A stretch of 64,000 nt of DNA from Flavisphingomonas formosensis. GTDB taxonomy: Bacteria > Pseudomonadota > Alphaproteobacteria > Sphingomonadales > Sphingomonadaceae. A model generated the notes under the pieces. That model was not told where the DNA came from, ran no database searches, and worked only from the letters and a program-made list of their open reading frames with translations. The stretch lies in NCBI RefSeq assembly GCF_009755815.1, contig NZ_WRPK01000001.1, positions 620,001 through 684,000 on the forward strand. The letters are read 5' to 3'. A program made the position numbers and the translations under genes. Below are positions 25,768 to 34,329 of the stretch, piece after piece. The first letter of the stretch is position 1. The number at the start of each line of letters is the position of its first letter.

Positions 25768-26547
25768 ATGAATGATACGATGACCCTCGATCGCCCCCAG
25801 CCCGATGCGGGCCGCGACGGGCTGGAACGCGGGCTGTCCATCGTTTCGATCGCCAAGGCCTATGATCGCCGGCAGGTGCTGTCCAACGTGTCGCTGGAGG
25901 TGGCGCGCGGCGAGGTAGTCGGCCTGCTCGGCCCCAACGGCGCGGGCAAGACGACCTGCTTCTATTCGGTGATGGGCCTCGTCCGCCCCGATGCGGGGCG
26001 TATCCTGCTGGACGGCGACGATATCACCGCGCTGCCGATGTATCGGCGCGCGATCCTGGGCCTCGGCTATCTGCCGCAGGAAACTTCGATCTTCCGCGGG
26101 CTTACCGTCGCGCAGAACATCATGGCCGTGCTCGAAATGTCGGAGCCGGAGGCGGATGTCCGGCAGGAGCGGCTGGTGCAGTTGCTCAAGGAATTCCACA
26201 TCGATCATCTGCGCGATTCGTCGGCGATGGCGCTGTCGGGCGGCGAACGGCGGCGCTGCGAGATTGCCCGTGCGCTGGCCGCGAGTCCCTCGATCATGCT
26301 GCTCGACGAGCCGTTCGCCGGCATCGATCCGATCTCCATCTCGGACATTCGCGACCTGGTAAAGGATCTGAAGCGGCGCGACATCGGCGTGCTGATCACC
26401 GATCACAATGTGCGCGAGACGCTCGACATCGTCGACCGTGCCTGCATCATCTATGATGGTCAGGTGCTGTTCTCGGGCAGTCCGGAGGCGCTGGTCGCCG
26501 ATCCCAACGTGCGCCGGCTCTATCTGGGCGAGGGTTTCGAATTATGA
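25768..26547 (+). CDS. lptB: LPS export ABC transporter ATP-binding protein LptB
   Basis: 259 aa from ATG 25768 (an ATG at 25741 would add 9 residues). Walker A 'GPNGAGKTT', Q-loop 'LPQETSIF', signature 'LSGGERRRCEIARAL', Walker B 'IMLLDEPFAGIDP' and H-loop 'LITDHNV' are all present. 'YLPQETSIFRGLTVAQN' is characteristic of LptB. It powers LPS extraction together with LptFG (not in this window). rpoN follows after 31 nt. Confidence 0.96.
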   Translation: MNDTMTLDRPQPDAGRDGLERGLSIVSIAKAYDRRQVLSNVSLEVARGEVVGLLGPNGAGKTTCFYSVMGLVRPDAGRILLDGDDITALPMYRRAILGLGYLPQETSIFRGLTVAQNIMAVLEMSEPEADVRQERLVQLLKEFHIDHLRDSSAMALSGGERRRCEIARALAASPSIMLLDEPFAGIDPISISDIRDLVKDLKRRDIGVLITDHNVRETLDIVDRACIIYDGQVLFSGSPEALVADPNVRRLYLGEGFEL

Positions 26548-26578
26548 CCCCTGCCTCGGACATGCGCGGATAGGGGCC

Positions 26579-28093
26579 ATGGCGATGGGTCCGCGTCTCG
26601 ATCTGCGGCAGTCGCAATCGCTGGTGATGACGCCGCAGCTCCAGCAGGCGATCCGCCTGCTCGCGCTCAGCAATCTCGAGATCGAAAGCTTCATCACCGA
26701 GGAACTCGACAAGAATCCGCTGCTCGAATCGGGAGCGACGGAGGTCGAGGATACGCCCGTGCCCGATGGAGATAGCGAAAGCGACGGCTTCGGCGAGGAG
26801 GAGCCGGCAACGGCAGACCGACTGATCGAGGCTGGCGACGGCGTGGCGGACGCGCCGCTCGACGTCGATTATGGCGAGGAGACCTTCCATCACGACAGCG
26901 CCATAGACGGCGCGCCGGGCATGGACGGCGGCCTCGCGCTCGACGGCATGGGTGGCGGGCTGGCGACCGGCGAGGCACCGGATTTCGAGGCCATGCTCTC
27001 GGCCGGCCTGTCGCTGCACGAGCATCTGATGGCGCAGGCCGGCGCCGCCCTTTCCGGCACGGACCTGCTGATCGCCGAACATATCGTCGACCAGATCGAC
27101 GAAGCCGGTTATCTGACCGTCACGCCGCTGGAGCTCTCGCACCGGCTCGGCGTGCCGCTGTTCCGGATCGAGCGCGTGCTTGCGGTGATCCAGGGGTTCG
27201 AGCCGAGCGGGGTCGGTGCGCGCAGCCTTGCGGAATGCATCGCGATCCAGGCGCGCGAGGCCGATCGCTACGATCCGGCGATGGCGCGGCTGATCGACAA
27301 TCTCGACCTGCTGGCGCGTGGCGCGCTCCCGCAGCTGCGCCGCATCTGCGGCGTCGATGAGGAAGACATGGCGGACATGATCCGCGAGCTGCGCGGCTAT
27401 GATCCCAAGCCGGGGCTGCGCTTCGGCGGCGAGCCGGTGCAGGCTGCGGTGCCGGACATCTTCGTCGCCCGCACGCGCAGCGGCGGCTGGGCGATCGAGC
27501 TCAACGGCGCGACCATGCCGCGCCTGCTGGTCAACCGCAGCTATTATGTGGAGCTGGCACGCGGCAATCGCGACAAGGCGAGCCGCACCTGGCTGTCCGA
27601 TTGCCTGACCAGCGCCAACTGGCTGGTCAAGGCGCTGGACCAGCGGGCGCGCACCATCGTGAAAGTGGCGACCGAGCTGGTGAGCCAGCAGGAGGCCTTC
27701 TTCCTAAACGGCGTCGAGCATCTGCGGCCGCTGACGCTTCGCGCAGTGGCGGACGCGATCGGTATGCACGAATCGACGATCAGCCGCGTGACATCGAACA
27801 AATATCTGTCGTGCGAGCGAGGCCTGTTCGAGCTCAAATATTTCTTCACCAGCGCCATCCAGTCTGCGGACGGCGGCGAGGCTGCCTCGGCCGAGGCGGT
27901 GAAGAGCCACATCCGCACGCTGATCGCGGCGGAGGATCCGAAGGCGATCCTTTCCGACGACAAACTCGTCGAACTGCTCAATGCGAAGGGCTTCGATATC
28001 GCGCGGCGCACGGTCGCCAAATATCGCGAGGCGATCGGGCTGGGGTCGTCGGTGCAGCGGCGGCGGCAGAAGGCGCTGGGCCGGGCGGCGTAA
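26579..28093 (+). CDS. rpoN: RNA polymerase sigma-54 factor
   Basis: 504 aa. Region I is Gln/Leu-rich ('LDLRQSQSLVMTPQLQQAIRLLALSNLEI'), region II is acidic, and the core-binding and DNA-binding domains follow. The RpoN box reads 'ARRTVAKYREAIGL', and the HTH is near 'LRAVADAIGMHESTISRV'. It directs transcription from -24/-12 promoters with enhancer-binding ATPases. ATG 26579 or 26585 fits; AGGGG precedes both. It follows lptB, the usual order, but the hpf and ptsN genes that often follow rpoN are absent and galU converges instead. Confidence 0.96.
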   Translation: MAMGPRLDLRQSQSLVMTPQLQQAIRLLALSNLEIESFITEELDKNPLLESGATEVEDTPVPDGDSESDGFGEEEPATADRLIEAGDGVADAPLDVDYGEETFHHDSAIDGAPGMDGGLALDGMGGGLATGEAPDFEAMLSAGLSLHEHLMAQAGAALSGTDLLIAEHIVDQIDEAGYLTVTPLELSHRLGVPLFRIERVLAVIQGFEPSGVGARSLAECIAIQAREADRYDPAMARLIDNLDLLARGALPQLRRICGVDEEDMADMIRELRGYDPKPGLRFGGEPVQAAVPDIFVARTRSGGWAIELNGATMPRLLVNRSYYVELARGNRDKASRTWLSDCLTSANWLVKALDQRARTIVKVATELVSQQEAFFLNGVEHLRPLTLRAVADAIGMHESTISRVTSNKYLSCERGLFELKYFFTSAIQSADGGEAASAEAVKSHIRTLIAAEDPKAILSDDKLVELLNAKGFDIARRTVAKYREAIGLGSSVQRRRQKALGRAA

Positions 28094-28183
28094 GGCTCGC
28101 TCCCCCGCTTCTTTCCCTTCCCGGTTCGTACGGCTGCATGCTTGCATGCCGTCACCCTTCCCGCCGCAGCGTGGCGGCCCCCT

Positions 28184-28207
28184 CCCTCTCCCCGCACGGG
28201 GAGAGGG
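28184..28207. terminator. Bidirectional hairpin between convergent rpoN and galU
   Basis: CCCTCTCCCC (28184-28193) and GGGGAGAGGG (28198-28207) form a perfect 10-bp stem with loop GCAC, 11 nt from the galU stop and ~90 nt after rpoN. Similar CCCTCTCC hairpins occur at 32584-32611, so this is also a dispersed repeat type. Confidence 0.65.
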
Positions 28208-28218
28208 GAAAAGGGTAT

Positions 28219-29085
28219 TTACAGTTTCTCGATGAAGGCCTTGACGTCCGGGCCGATGTCGGCGCGCTCCAGGGCCAAGGCGATATTGGCCTGGATGAAG
28301 CCGGCCTTGTCGCCGCAATCGTGGCGGTCGCCGTCGACGGTCAGCGCGTGGAAAGGCTGTTTGCCGATCAGCTTGGCCATGCCGTCGGTGAGCTGAATCT
28401 CGTTGCCCGCGCCACGCTCGCCGGCGGCGAGGATGCCCATCACGTCCGGCTGGAGGATGTAGCGGCCGATGATCGCGAGGCGCGAGGGCGCTTCGGCGGG
28501 CTTGGGTTTTTCGACGAGGCCCTTAACCTCGGTGACGCGCCCTTCGACCGTGCCGGGCGAGACGATGCCGTAGCGGCCGGTATGCTCGTGCGGCACTTCG
28601 AGCACGCCGAGCACGTTGCCACCCTTCGCCTCGTAGGTGGCGACCATCTGCTTGAGGCAGGGATTGCCAGGATTCCACAGCAGTTCGTCGGGCAGCAGCA
28701 CGGCGAAGGGCTCGTCGCCGACGATGTCGCGCGCGCACCAGACGGCATGGCCGAGGCCCAGCGGTTCCTGCTGGCGCACGAATACGGCATCGCCGGGATC
28801 CAGGCGGCTGCCTTCCAGCGTCGCCAATATGTCGGTCTTCGAACGCGCGGTGAGCGTCGCTTCCAGCTCATAGGCGATGTCGAAATAATCCTCGATCGCG
28901 TTCTTGCCGCGGCCGGTGACGAAGATCATCTGCTCGATGCCGGCGGCATGCGCCTCGTCGATCGCATATTGCACCAGCGGCTTGTCCACCACCGGCAGCA
29001 ACTCCTTCGGCACCGCCTTGGTGGCGGGCAGGAAACGGGTGCCGAGACCGGCGACTGGAAAAACGGCCTTGCGAACAGGCTTCAT
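28219..29085 (-). CDS. galU: UTP-glucose-1-phosphate uridylyltransferase
   Basis: 288 aa. The nucleotidyltransferase signature 'FPVAGLGTRFLPATKAVPKELLPVVDKP' is intact; 'GLGHAVWCARD', 'VLLPDELL' and 'GLVEKPKP' follow. It makes UDP-glucose for LPS, exopolysaccharide and osmolytes. ATG 29085 has GGGGGAG 6 nt upstream. It lies 3 nt after lysA, so it appears to be the last gene of argH-lipoprotein-lysA-galU. Confidence 0.96.
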   Translation of the reverse strand: MKPVRKAVFPVAGLGTRFLPATKAVPKELLPVVDKPLVQYAIDEAHAAGIEQMIFVTGRGKNAIEDYFDIAYELEATLTARSKTDILATLEGSRLDPGDAVFVRQQEPLGLGHAVWCARDIVGDEPFAVLLPDELLWNPGNPCLKQMVATYEAKGGNVLGVLEVPHEHTGRYGIVSPGTVEGRVTEVKGLVEKPKPAEAPSRLAIIGRYILQPDVMGILAAGERGAGNEIQLTDGMAKLIGKQPFHALTVDGDRHDCGDKAGFIQANIALALERADIGPDVKAFIEKL

Positions 29086-29088
29086 CAC

Positions 29089-30357
29089 TTACTCCCCCAC
29101 GAGCCAGGGCGGCAGGCGGTCTGCCGCGATCAGCGCCTCGATCGGCTGCCTCTCCCGCACTATCGCCCAATCGTTACCATTCACCATCACTTCGGGCGTA
29201 AGTGCCCGGGAATTATAGGTGTTGGCCATCGTCGCGCCATAGGCCCCCGCCGTCATGAAACCGACGAGATCGCCCGGTTCGACGCATTCGAGGTCCCGTC
29301 CCATGGCAAATGTGTCGCCGCTCTCGCACACCGGACCGACGACGTTGGCGGTGAAGCGATCTCCGCGTGGCGCGATGGCCCGGATATCGTGCCAGGCGTC
29401 GTAGAGGCTGGGACGGAGCAGGTCGTTCATCGCGGCATCGACGATCACGAAGGGAGCGGCGCTGCCCTGCTTCACGCGAATCACGCGAGAGAGCAGCACG
29501 CCGGCATTGCCGACGATCACCCTGCCGGGCTCGAATGCCAGGCGGACCTTCCAGCCGGCGCTGACGCGGCGCACCATCGCACCGTAATCGGCCGGACTCG
29601 GCGGCAGCGGCTTGGCCGGATCATAGGGCACGCCGAGACCGCCGCCGAGATCGGCGACGCTTACCGGATAACCGTCCGCCTGTAGGCGTTCGATCAGTGC
29701 GCCGATGCGCGTGAAGGCTGCCTCGAGCGGTGCGAGATCGGTGAGCTGGCTGCCGATATGGACGGCGACGCCGCGGATCGCGAGGCCGGGCAGGCTGGCG
29801 GCCAGCGCATAGGCATCCGGTGCCTTGTCGTAGGCCACGCCGAACTTGTTCTCGGACTTGCCCGTGGAGATCTTGGCGTGGGTTCCGGCGTCGACGTCCG
29901 GATTTACGCGGAAGGCGATCGGCGCGGTCAGCCCCAGCGACGAGGCCACCTGCGAGAGCATCTCGGCTTCGGGCTCGGATTCGACGTTGAACTGGCCGAT
30001 GCCTTCCTTCAGCGCCAGCGCCATTTCCTCCGCGGTTTTGCCGACGCCGGAAAAGACGATCTTGTCCGCCGCGATGCCGGCGGCGCGGGCGCGCTTCAGC
30101 TCCCCGGCGGAGACGACGTCGGCGCCGAGACCGAGCCGTGCCATGGTGGCCAGCACCGCGGCATTGGGATTGGCCTTCACCGCAAAGGCGATCAGCGGAT
30201 CGCCCAGCCCCTCCAGTGCGTCGCGAAATACGCGCACATGGCGCTCGATGGTCGCGGTCGAATAGACGTAGACCGGTGTGCCCACAGCATCGGCGATTGC
30301 CGGCAAAGACACGTCCTCGGCGTGCATCGCGCCGTTCTTGATCTCGAAATGGTCCAT
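29089..30357 (-). CDS. lysA: Diaminopimelate decarboxylase
   Basis: 422 aa fold-type III PLP enzyme. The PLP lysine is in 'LIAFAVKANPN'; 'VHIGSQLTD', 'LGGGLGVPYD', 'AFEPGRVIVGNAG', the catalytic Cys in 'GPVCESGD' and 'GAYGATMANTYNSR' are all conserved. It converts meso-diaminopimelate to lysine, competing with peptidoglycan synthesis for the precursor. Only 6 nt separate it from the small lipoprotein gene upstream and 3 nt from galU downstream. Confidence 0.97.
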   Translation of the reverse strand: MDHFEIKNGAMHAEDVSLPAIADAVGTPVYVYSTATIERHVRVFRDALEGLGDPLIAFAVKANPNAAVLATMARLGLGADVVSAGELKRARAAGIAADKIVFSGVGKTAEEMALALKEGIGQFNVESEPEAEMLSQVASSLGLTAPIAFRVNPDVDAGTHAKISTGKSENKFGVAYDKAPDAYALAASLPGLAIRGVAVHIGSQLTDLAPLEAAFTRIGALIERLQADGYPVSVADLGGGLGVPYDPAKPLPPSPADYGAMVRRVSAGWKVRLAFEPGRVIVGNAGVLLSRVIRVKQGSAAPFVIVDAAMNDLLRPSLYDAWHDIRAIAPRGDRFTANVVGPVCESGDTFAMGRDLECVEPGDLVGFMTAGAYGATMANTYNSRALTPEVMVNGNDWAIVRERQPIEALIAADRLPPWLVGE

Positions 30358-30363
30358 GAAGCC

Positions 30364-30609
30364 TCAGCCCGGCGGGGGAAGATCGAAATGGTCGTCCTTG
30401 CGCGGTGCCGATTTGGTCAGCGGCTCGTCGCTGCGGTCGGGACGCGCATTGGTGGGTATGGCGAGCAGCTGGTCGACCGAAGGCTGGCCGGCTGCCATGG
30501 CCGGCTTCGGCGGCAAGCTCTGGCCGGAGGCCGGCTGCAAAGCCTCGCGCTTGCCGCATCCGGCAAGCGCGGCAGCCAAAGAGAGGGCGAACAGCGCGCG
30601 CTTCATCAT
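30364..30609 (-). CDS. Small lipoprotein in LptM (YifL) position
   Basis: 80-81 aa (ATG ATG at 30609/30606). A type II signal peptide, '[14 protein letters not shown]', with lipobox LAGC places the lipidated Cys at ~17-18; a Pro/Ala-rich polar tail follows. A small lipoprotein between argH and lysA is the place where LptM, which assists LptD/LptE maturation, is found in many alphaproteobacteria. The conserved post-Cys GLKGPLY-type motif of LptM is not recognisable here ('CGKREALQ'), so the identity rests on position. Start overlaps the argH stop (ATGATGA). Confidence 0.7.
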   Translation of the reverse strand: MMKRALFALSLAAALAGCGKREALQPASGQSLPPKPAMAAGQPSVDQLLAIPTNARPDRSDEPLTKSAPRKDDHFDLPPPG

Positions 30610-31979
30610 GCGATCCCCAATGCGGCGCGCGCCTCGGCGATGCGCGCGCGGACCTGATCGGGCGCGGTGCCGCCATGGCTGCGGCGGCTGGCGACCGACG
30701 CGTCCACCGATAGCGCGGAAAAGACCCGCTCGTCGATGCGCGGATCGATCGCGCGCAGCGTCTCGATCGAGAGCTCGGAGAGGGTGCAGCCGTCCGCCTC
30801 GGCCCGCTTCACCACTGCGCCGGTGATGTGATGCGCCTCGCGGAATGGGATGTCGGCAACGCGGACGAGCCAGTCGGCGAGGTCGGTCGCGGTGGAATAG
30901 CCCGCTTCGGCGGCGGCGCGCATGCGATCGGTACGGAAGCGGACCGTCTCGACCATGCCGGTCATCGCGGCGATCGAGAGGGCGAGCAGGTCGTGCGCCT
31001 CGAACACCGGCGGCTTGTCGTCCTGCATGTCCTTCGAATAGGCGAGCGGCAGGCCCTTCATCGTGATGATCAGCGCGGTCATCGCCCCCGCGATCCGGCC
31101 GGCATGGCCGCGCACCAGCTCGGCCGCGTCCGGATTGCGCTTCTGCGGCATGATCGAGGAGCCGGTGGAATAGGCATCCGGCAGGGCGACGAAGCCATAG
31201 GGCTGGCTCGCCCAGATGATGAATTCCTCGGCGAGGCGCGACAGGTGCAGGCTGCACTGGGTGGCGGCCATCAGATAGTCGAGCGCGAAGTCGCGGTCGC
31301 TGACCGAATCGAGCGAGTTGGCGGTCGGCCCGTCGAAGCCGAGCGCGGCGGCAGTTGCGAAGCGGTCGGTCGGAAAACCCGTGCCGGCGAGCGCGGCGGC
31401 GCCGAGCGGGCAGCGGTTGAGGCGGGCGCGGGCATCGGCGAAGCGGCTGCGGTCGCGCGCGATCATCTCATAATAGGCCATCAGATGATGGCCGAGCGTG
31501 ACCGGCTGGGCGACCTGGAGATGGGTGAAGCCCGGCATCACGCTGTCGGCATGCTCGCCCGCGCGGGTGACGAGCGCGGTCTGCAGTGCGGCGAGGCCGG
31601 CTTCCACCGCGTCGATCGAATCGCGCACCCAGAGGCGGAAGTCGGTCGCCACCTGGTCGTTGCGGCTGCGCGCGGTGTGCAGGCGCCCGGCTGCCGGGCC
31701 GATCAGCTCGGCGAGGCGGCTCTCGGTCGCCATGTGGATGTCCTCGAGCGCGAGATCCTCCGGCACGCCCGTCTCGGCATATTCGGCGGCGACGCGATCA
31801 AGCCCTTCGGTGATCGACGCGGCGTCCTCAGTCGTCACGATCCCCTGTGCCGCGAGCATGGCCACATGCGCCTTTGACCCGGCGATATCCTGTCGCCATA
31901 GACGCTTGTCGAACGGGATCGAGGCATTGATCTCGCGCATCACCGCGGCCGGGCCTTCGGCAAAACGCCCGCCCCACAT
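30606..31979 (-). CDS. argH: Argininosuccinate lyase
   Basis: 457 aa. Begins '[21 protein letters not shown]'; '[21 protein letters not shown]', '[20 protein letters not shown]' and the superfamily signature '[12 protein letters not shown]' are present. It cleaves argininosuccinate to arginine and fumarate. ATG 31979 is the only start giving a normal N-terminus; the longer open frame upstream is antisense to the thioredoxin gene. The two divergent starts are only ~17 nt apart. Confidence 0.97.
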   Translation of the reverse strand: MWGGRFAEGPAAVMREINASIPFDKRLWRQDIAGSKAHVAMLAAQGIVTTEDAASITEGLDRVAAEYAETGVPEDLALEDIHMATESRLAELIGPAAGRLHTARSRNDQVATDFRLWVRDSIDAVEAGLAALQTALVTRAGEHADSVMPGFTHLQVAQPVTLGHHLMAYYEMIARDRSRFADARARLNRCPLGAAALAGTGFPTDRFATAAALGFDGPTANSLDSVSDRDFALDYLMAATQCSLHLSRLAEEFIIWASQPYGFVALPDAYSTGSSIMPQKRNPDAAELVRGHAGRIAGAMTALIITMKGLPLAYSKDMQDDKPPVFEAHDLLALSIAAMTGMVETVRFRTDRMRAAAEAGYSTATDLADWLVRVADIPFREAHHITGAVVKRAEADGCTLSELSIETLRAIDPRIDERVFSALSVDASVASRRSHGGTAPDQVRARIAEARAALGIA

Positions 31980-31995
31980 GGAATTGGAGCTTGTC

Positions 31996-32577
31996 GTGCG
32001 GCTTTCGATTGTACTGCTCCTCGCGCTGGCGCTGGCGGCGTGCGATAAGCAAAAGGGAGAGGCGCCGCAAGCGCAGCCGCAGCAGCAGGGCGCGCCCGCA
32101 TCGGGCATCGGCAAGCTCGACATCAGCCACCGCGGCGGCGACATGCCGGCCATCCCGTTCCTCGGCCCGACCGACGGGCCGGCGACGCTCACCCAATATC
32201 GCGGCAAGCCGGTGCTGCTCAACCTCTGGGCCACCTGGTGCGCGCCCTGCGTCGCCGAGATGCCGACCCTGGACGCGCTGGCCGGGCGTGAGAAGGACCG
32301 GATGAAGGTGATGGTGGTGAGCCAGGACATGGAGGGCCGCCGCGCGGTGGGGCCGTTCTTCGCGAAGGAGAAGTTCGCGGCGCTCGAGCCCTATCTCGAC
32401 AAGCAGAATGTGCTGATGACGGCGCTGAAGGTCGGCGACACGCTGCCCACCACCATCTTCTTCGACGCGCACGGCAAGGAGCAGTGGCGGATCACCGGTG
32501 CGATGGACTGGACAGGAGACAAGGCCAAGGCGCTGATCGAGGGATCGCTGAACGGGAAGGCGCCAACAACGCTTTGA
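31996..32577 (+). CDS. TlpA/ResA-like thioredoxin lipoprotein
   Basis: 193 aa from GTG 31996 (GGAG 6 nt upstream). A lipoprotein signal '[11 protein letters not shown]' is followed by a Gln-rich linker and a thioredoxin fold with the redox motif in '[18 protein letters not shown]' (WCxxC) and cis-Pro in '[12 protein letters not shown]'. It acts in the periplasm to reduce or isomerise disulfides, for example in cytochrome c assembly. An ATG at 31978 is an alternative start; it would overlap the argH start on the other strand. Confidence 0.9.
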   Translation: MRLSIVLLLALALAACDKQKGEAPQAQPQQQGAPASGIGKLDISHRGGDMPAIPFLGPTDGPATLTQYRGKPVLLNLWATWCAPCVAEMPTLDALAGREKDRMKVMVVSQDMEGRRAVGPFFAKEKFAALEPYLDKQNVLMTALKVGDTLPTTIFFDAHGKEQWRITGAMDWTGDKAKALIEGSLNGKAPTTL

Positions 32578-32583
32578 CCTTCT

Positions 32584-32611
32584 TACCCTCTCCTGCTTGC
32601 GGGAGAGGGTA
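32584..32611. terminator. Hairpin between convergent thioredoxin and CoA-binding genes
   Basis: TACCCTCTCC (32584-32593) pairs with GGAGAGGGTA (32602-32611) in a 10-bp stem. It is 7 nt past the thioredoxin stop and ~18 nt past the CoA-binding stop on the other strand. No strong T-run follows. Confidence 0.55.
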
Positions 32612-32629
32612 GGGAGAGGGGTTGGGTCG

Positions 32630-33058
32630 TCACGCCACTTTCGGCAGTCCCAGCCTGGGGATGTCGATGGCGGGACAGCGGTTCATCACCACCTTGAGGC
32701 CGGCGGCCTCGGCGCGCGCGGCGGCGGCTTCGTTGATCACGCCGAGCTGCATCCACACCGCCTTTGCGCCGGCGGCGATTGCCTCATCGACGGCATCGCC
32801 GGCGGCTGCACTGTTGCGGAAGATGTCGACGAGATCGATCGGCTCGCCGAGCTGCGAAAGATCGCGCCAGATATATTCGCCATGGACGTGCTCGCCGGTG
32901 ATCTGCGGATTGACCGGCAGCACGCGATAGCCGTGATCCTGCAGAAACCGCATGACGCCATAGCTCGGCCGGTCCGGCCGGTCCGAAGCGCCGATCAGCG
33001 CGATGGTGCGCGTTGTGGACAGGAGGTCGGCGATCTCGGCATCGGTGGTCAGCGGCAT
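32630..33058 (-). CDS. CoA-binding (YccU-type) protein
   Basis: 142 aa Rossmann-fold CoA-binding domain: 'TIALIGASDRPDRPSYGVMRFLQDHGYRVLPVNP', 'DLVDIFRNSAA', 'AKAVWMQLGVINEAAAARAEAAGLKVVMNRCPAID'. Family members bind CoA but their biochemical role is unclear. ATG 33058 follows AAAGGAA; longer upstream frames are not conserved. It lies downstream of mrp with a 159-nt gap that holds GC-rich inverted repeats but no gene. Confidence 0.9.
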   Translation of the reverse strand: MPLTTDAEIADLLSTTRTIALIGASDRPDRPSYGVMRFLQDHGYRVLPVNPQITGEHVHGEYIWRDLSQLGEPIDLVDIFRNSAAAGDAVDEAIAAGAKAVWMQLGVINEAAAARAEAAGLKVVMNRCPAIDIPRLGLPKVA

Positions 33059-33217
33059 GGCATTTCCTTTCCGTGGGGCCGGCACTGCCAGCCGGCGGAA
33101 CCCGCCGAAGCGTCGGACCCGGCTCGGATCGGGCCAGAACACTTCGGCAAGCCCAGCACGAACCGGCGCGGCGCCGGCACGTTCCAGGGCGCTAGATGGG
33201 AAGCCGGGCGTCCAGGC

Positions 33218-34216
33218 TCAACCGGCCCGGAGCGAAAGACTCCGAATGAGCTGCGCGGCGATTTCGGCGAAGGCGGCGCCCTGCGGCCCGTCCTCAGCCG
33301 CGGGAGGGAAGCCGGCATCCGAGGCGCGGCGGATCGCGATGTCGAGCGGGATGCGGCCGAGGAAGGGAATCTCCATCTCCCGCGCCGCCGCCTCCGCGCC
33401 GCCGGCACCGAACGGATCGGAGATCTCGCCGCAATGGGGGCAGGCATAGCCGGCCATATTCTCGACCAGACCGACGATCGGCACATCGGCTTGGCGGAAC
33501 AGGTCGATCGCGCGGGCAGCGTCGATGAGCGCGAGATCCTGGGGAGTCGAGACGATCAGCGCGCCGGCGGGACGATGCTTCTGGATCATGTTGAGCTGCA
33601 CGTCGCCCGTACCGGGCGGCATATCCACCACCAGCAGCTCCGCATCGCCCCATTCGGCATCGACAAGCTGGCCGAGCGCTCCGCCTGCCATGGGCCCGCG
33701 CCAGGCGATCGCCTGGCCCGGTTTCACCATTTGTCCCATGGAGAGCATCGGAACGCCGAATGCCGTCTGTACGGGGATGAGCTTCTTGTCCTCCGCGGTG
33801 GGCTTGATGCCCTCACTGCCCATCAGCCGGGGCTGGGAGGGACCGTAAATATCCGCATCGATCAGGCCGGTGCGGATGCCGGCGCGTGCCAGCGACACCG
33901 CGAGGTTGGCCGAAAGCGTGGATTTGCCGACGCCGCCCTTGCCGCTGCCGATCGCGAGGATGCGGCGGCTCGGCTTTTCCGCGGTCATCGCGACGCGCAC
34001 TTCGCGTACGCCGCCGAGCCCGGTCAGCTTGCCGCGGATCGCCCGCTCGATCTGCGCGCGGGCATCGCCTGAAAGGCCCGAGACGTCGAGGATGACGCTC
34101 GCGGTTTCGCCATTCACGCGCGGCGCCGCGGCACGGCCGGATTCGACGAGGCCGCGCCCGCTCACCGGATCCGCTATAGCGTCCAGCGCGGCGGAAAATA
34201 TGTCATTCTGGCTCAT
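33218..34216 (-). CDS. Mrp/ApbC/NBP35-type iron-sulfur carrier ATPase
   Basis: 332 aa. An N-terminal MIP18-like region (~1-80) precedes the ParA-type ATPase: deviant Walker A 'GSGKGGVGKST', 'GLIDADIYGPSQPRLMG', 'LLVVDMPPGTGDVQL' and the cluster-binding CxxC in 'YACPHCGE'. It transfers Fe-S clusters to apoproteins in the cytoplasm. ATG 34216 begins family-conserved sequence. Divergent from hflK. Confidence 0.95.
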   Translation of the reverse strand: MSQNDIFSAALDAIADPVSGRGLVESGRAAAPRVNGETASVILDVSGLSGDARAQIERAIRGKLTGLGGVREVRVAMTAEKPSRRILAIGSGKGGVGKSTLSANLAVSLARAGIRTGLIDADIYGPSQPRLMGSEGIKPTAEDKKLIPVQTAFGVPMLSMGQMVKPGQAIAWRGPMAGGALGQLVDAEWGDAELLVVDMPPGTGDVQLNMIQKHRPAGALIVSTPQDLALIDAARAIDLFRQADVPIVGLVENMAGYACPHCGEISDPFGAGGAEAAAREMEIPFLGRIPLDIAIRRASDAGFPPAAEDGPQGAAFAEIAAQLIRSLSLRAG

Positions 34217-34329
34217 GATAGGGCGCCGCATAGGACAGCGCGTGGGCAATGGCACTGTTTTTCCGCGACTCGGCTTCCTATAATGGCCGGATGGACGAGA
34301 CAGTTGGGCGGGGAGCCGAGATCCACACG

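Noticed and set aside
27601-29685. 694-codon plus-strand open frame spanning rpoN, galU and lysA
   Set aside because: It crosses three well-supported genes and a hairpin spacer; the protein is Arg/Ala/His-rich noise.
28184-32611. CRISPR-like repeats (CCCTCTCC hairpins)
   Set aside because: The copies are single, far apart and palindromic, without regularly spaced spacers or cas genes; they look like terminators or dispersed repeats.
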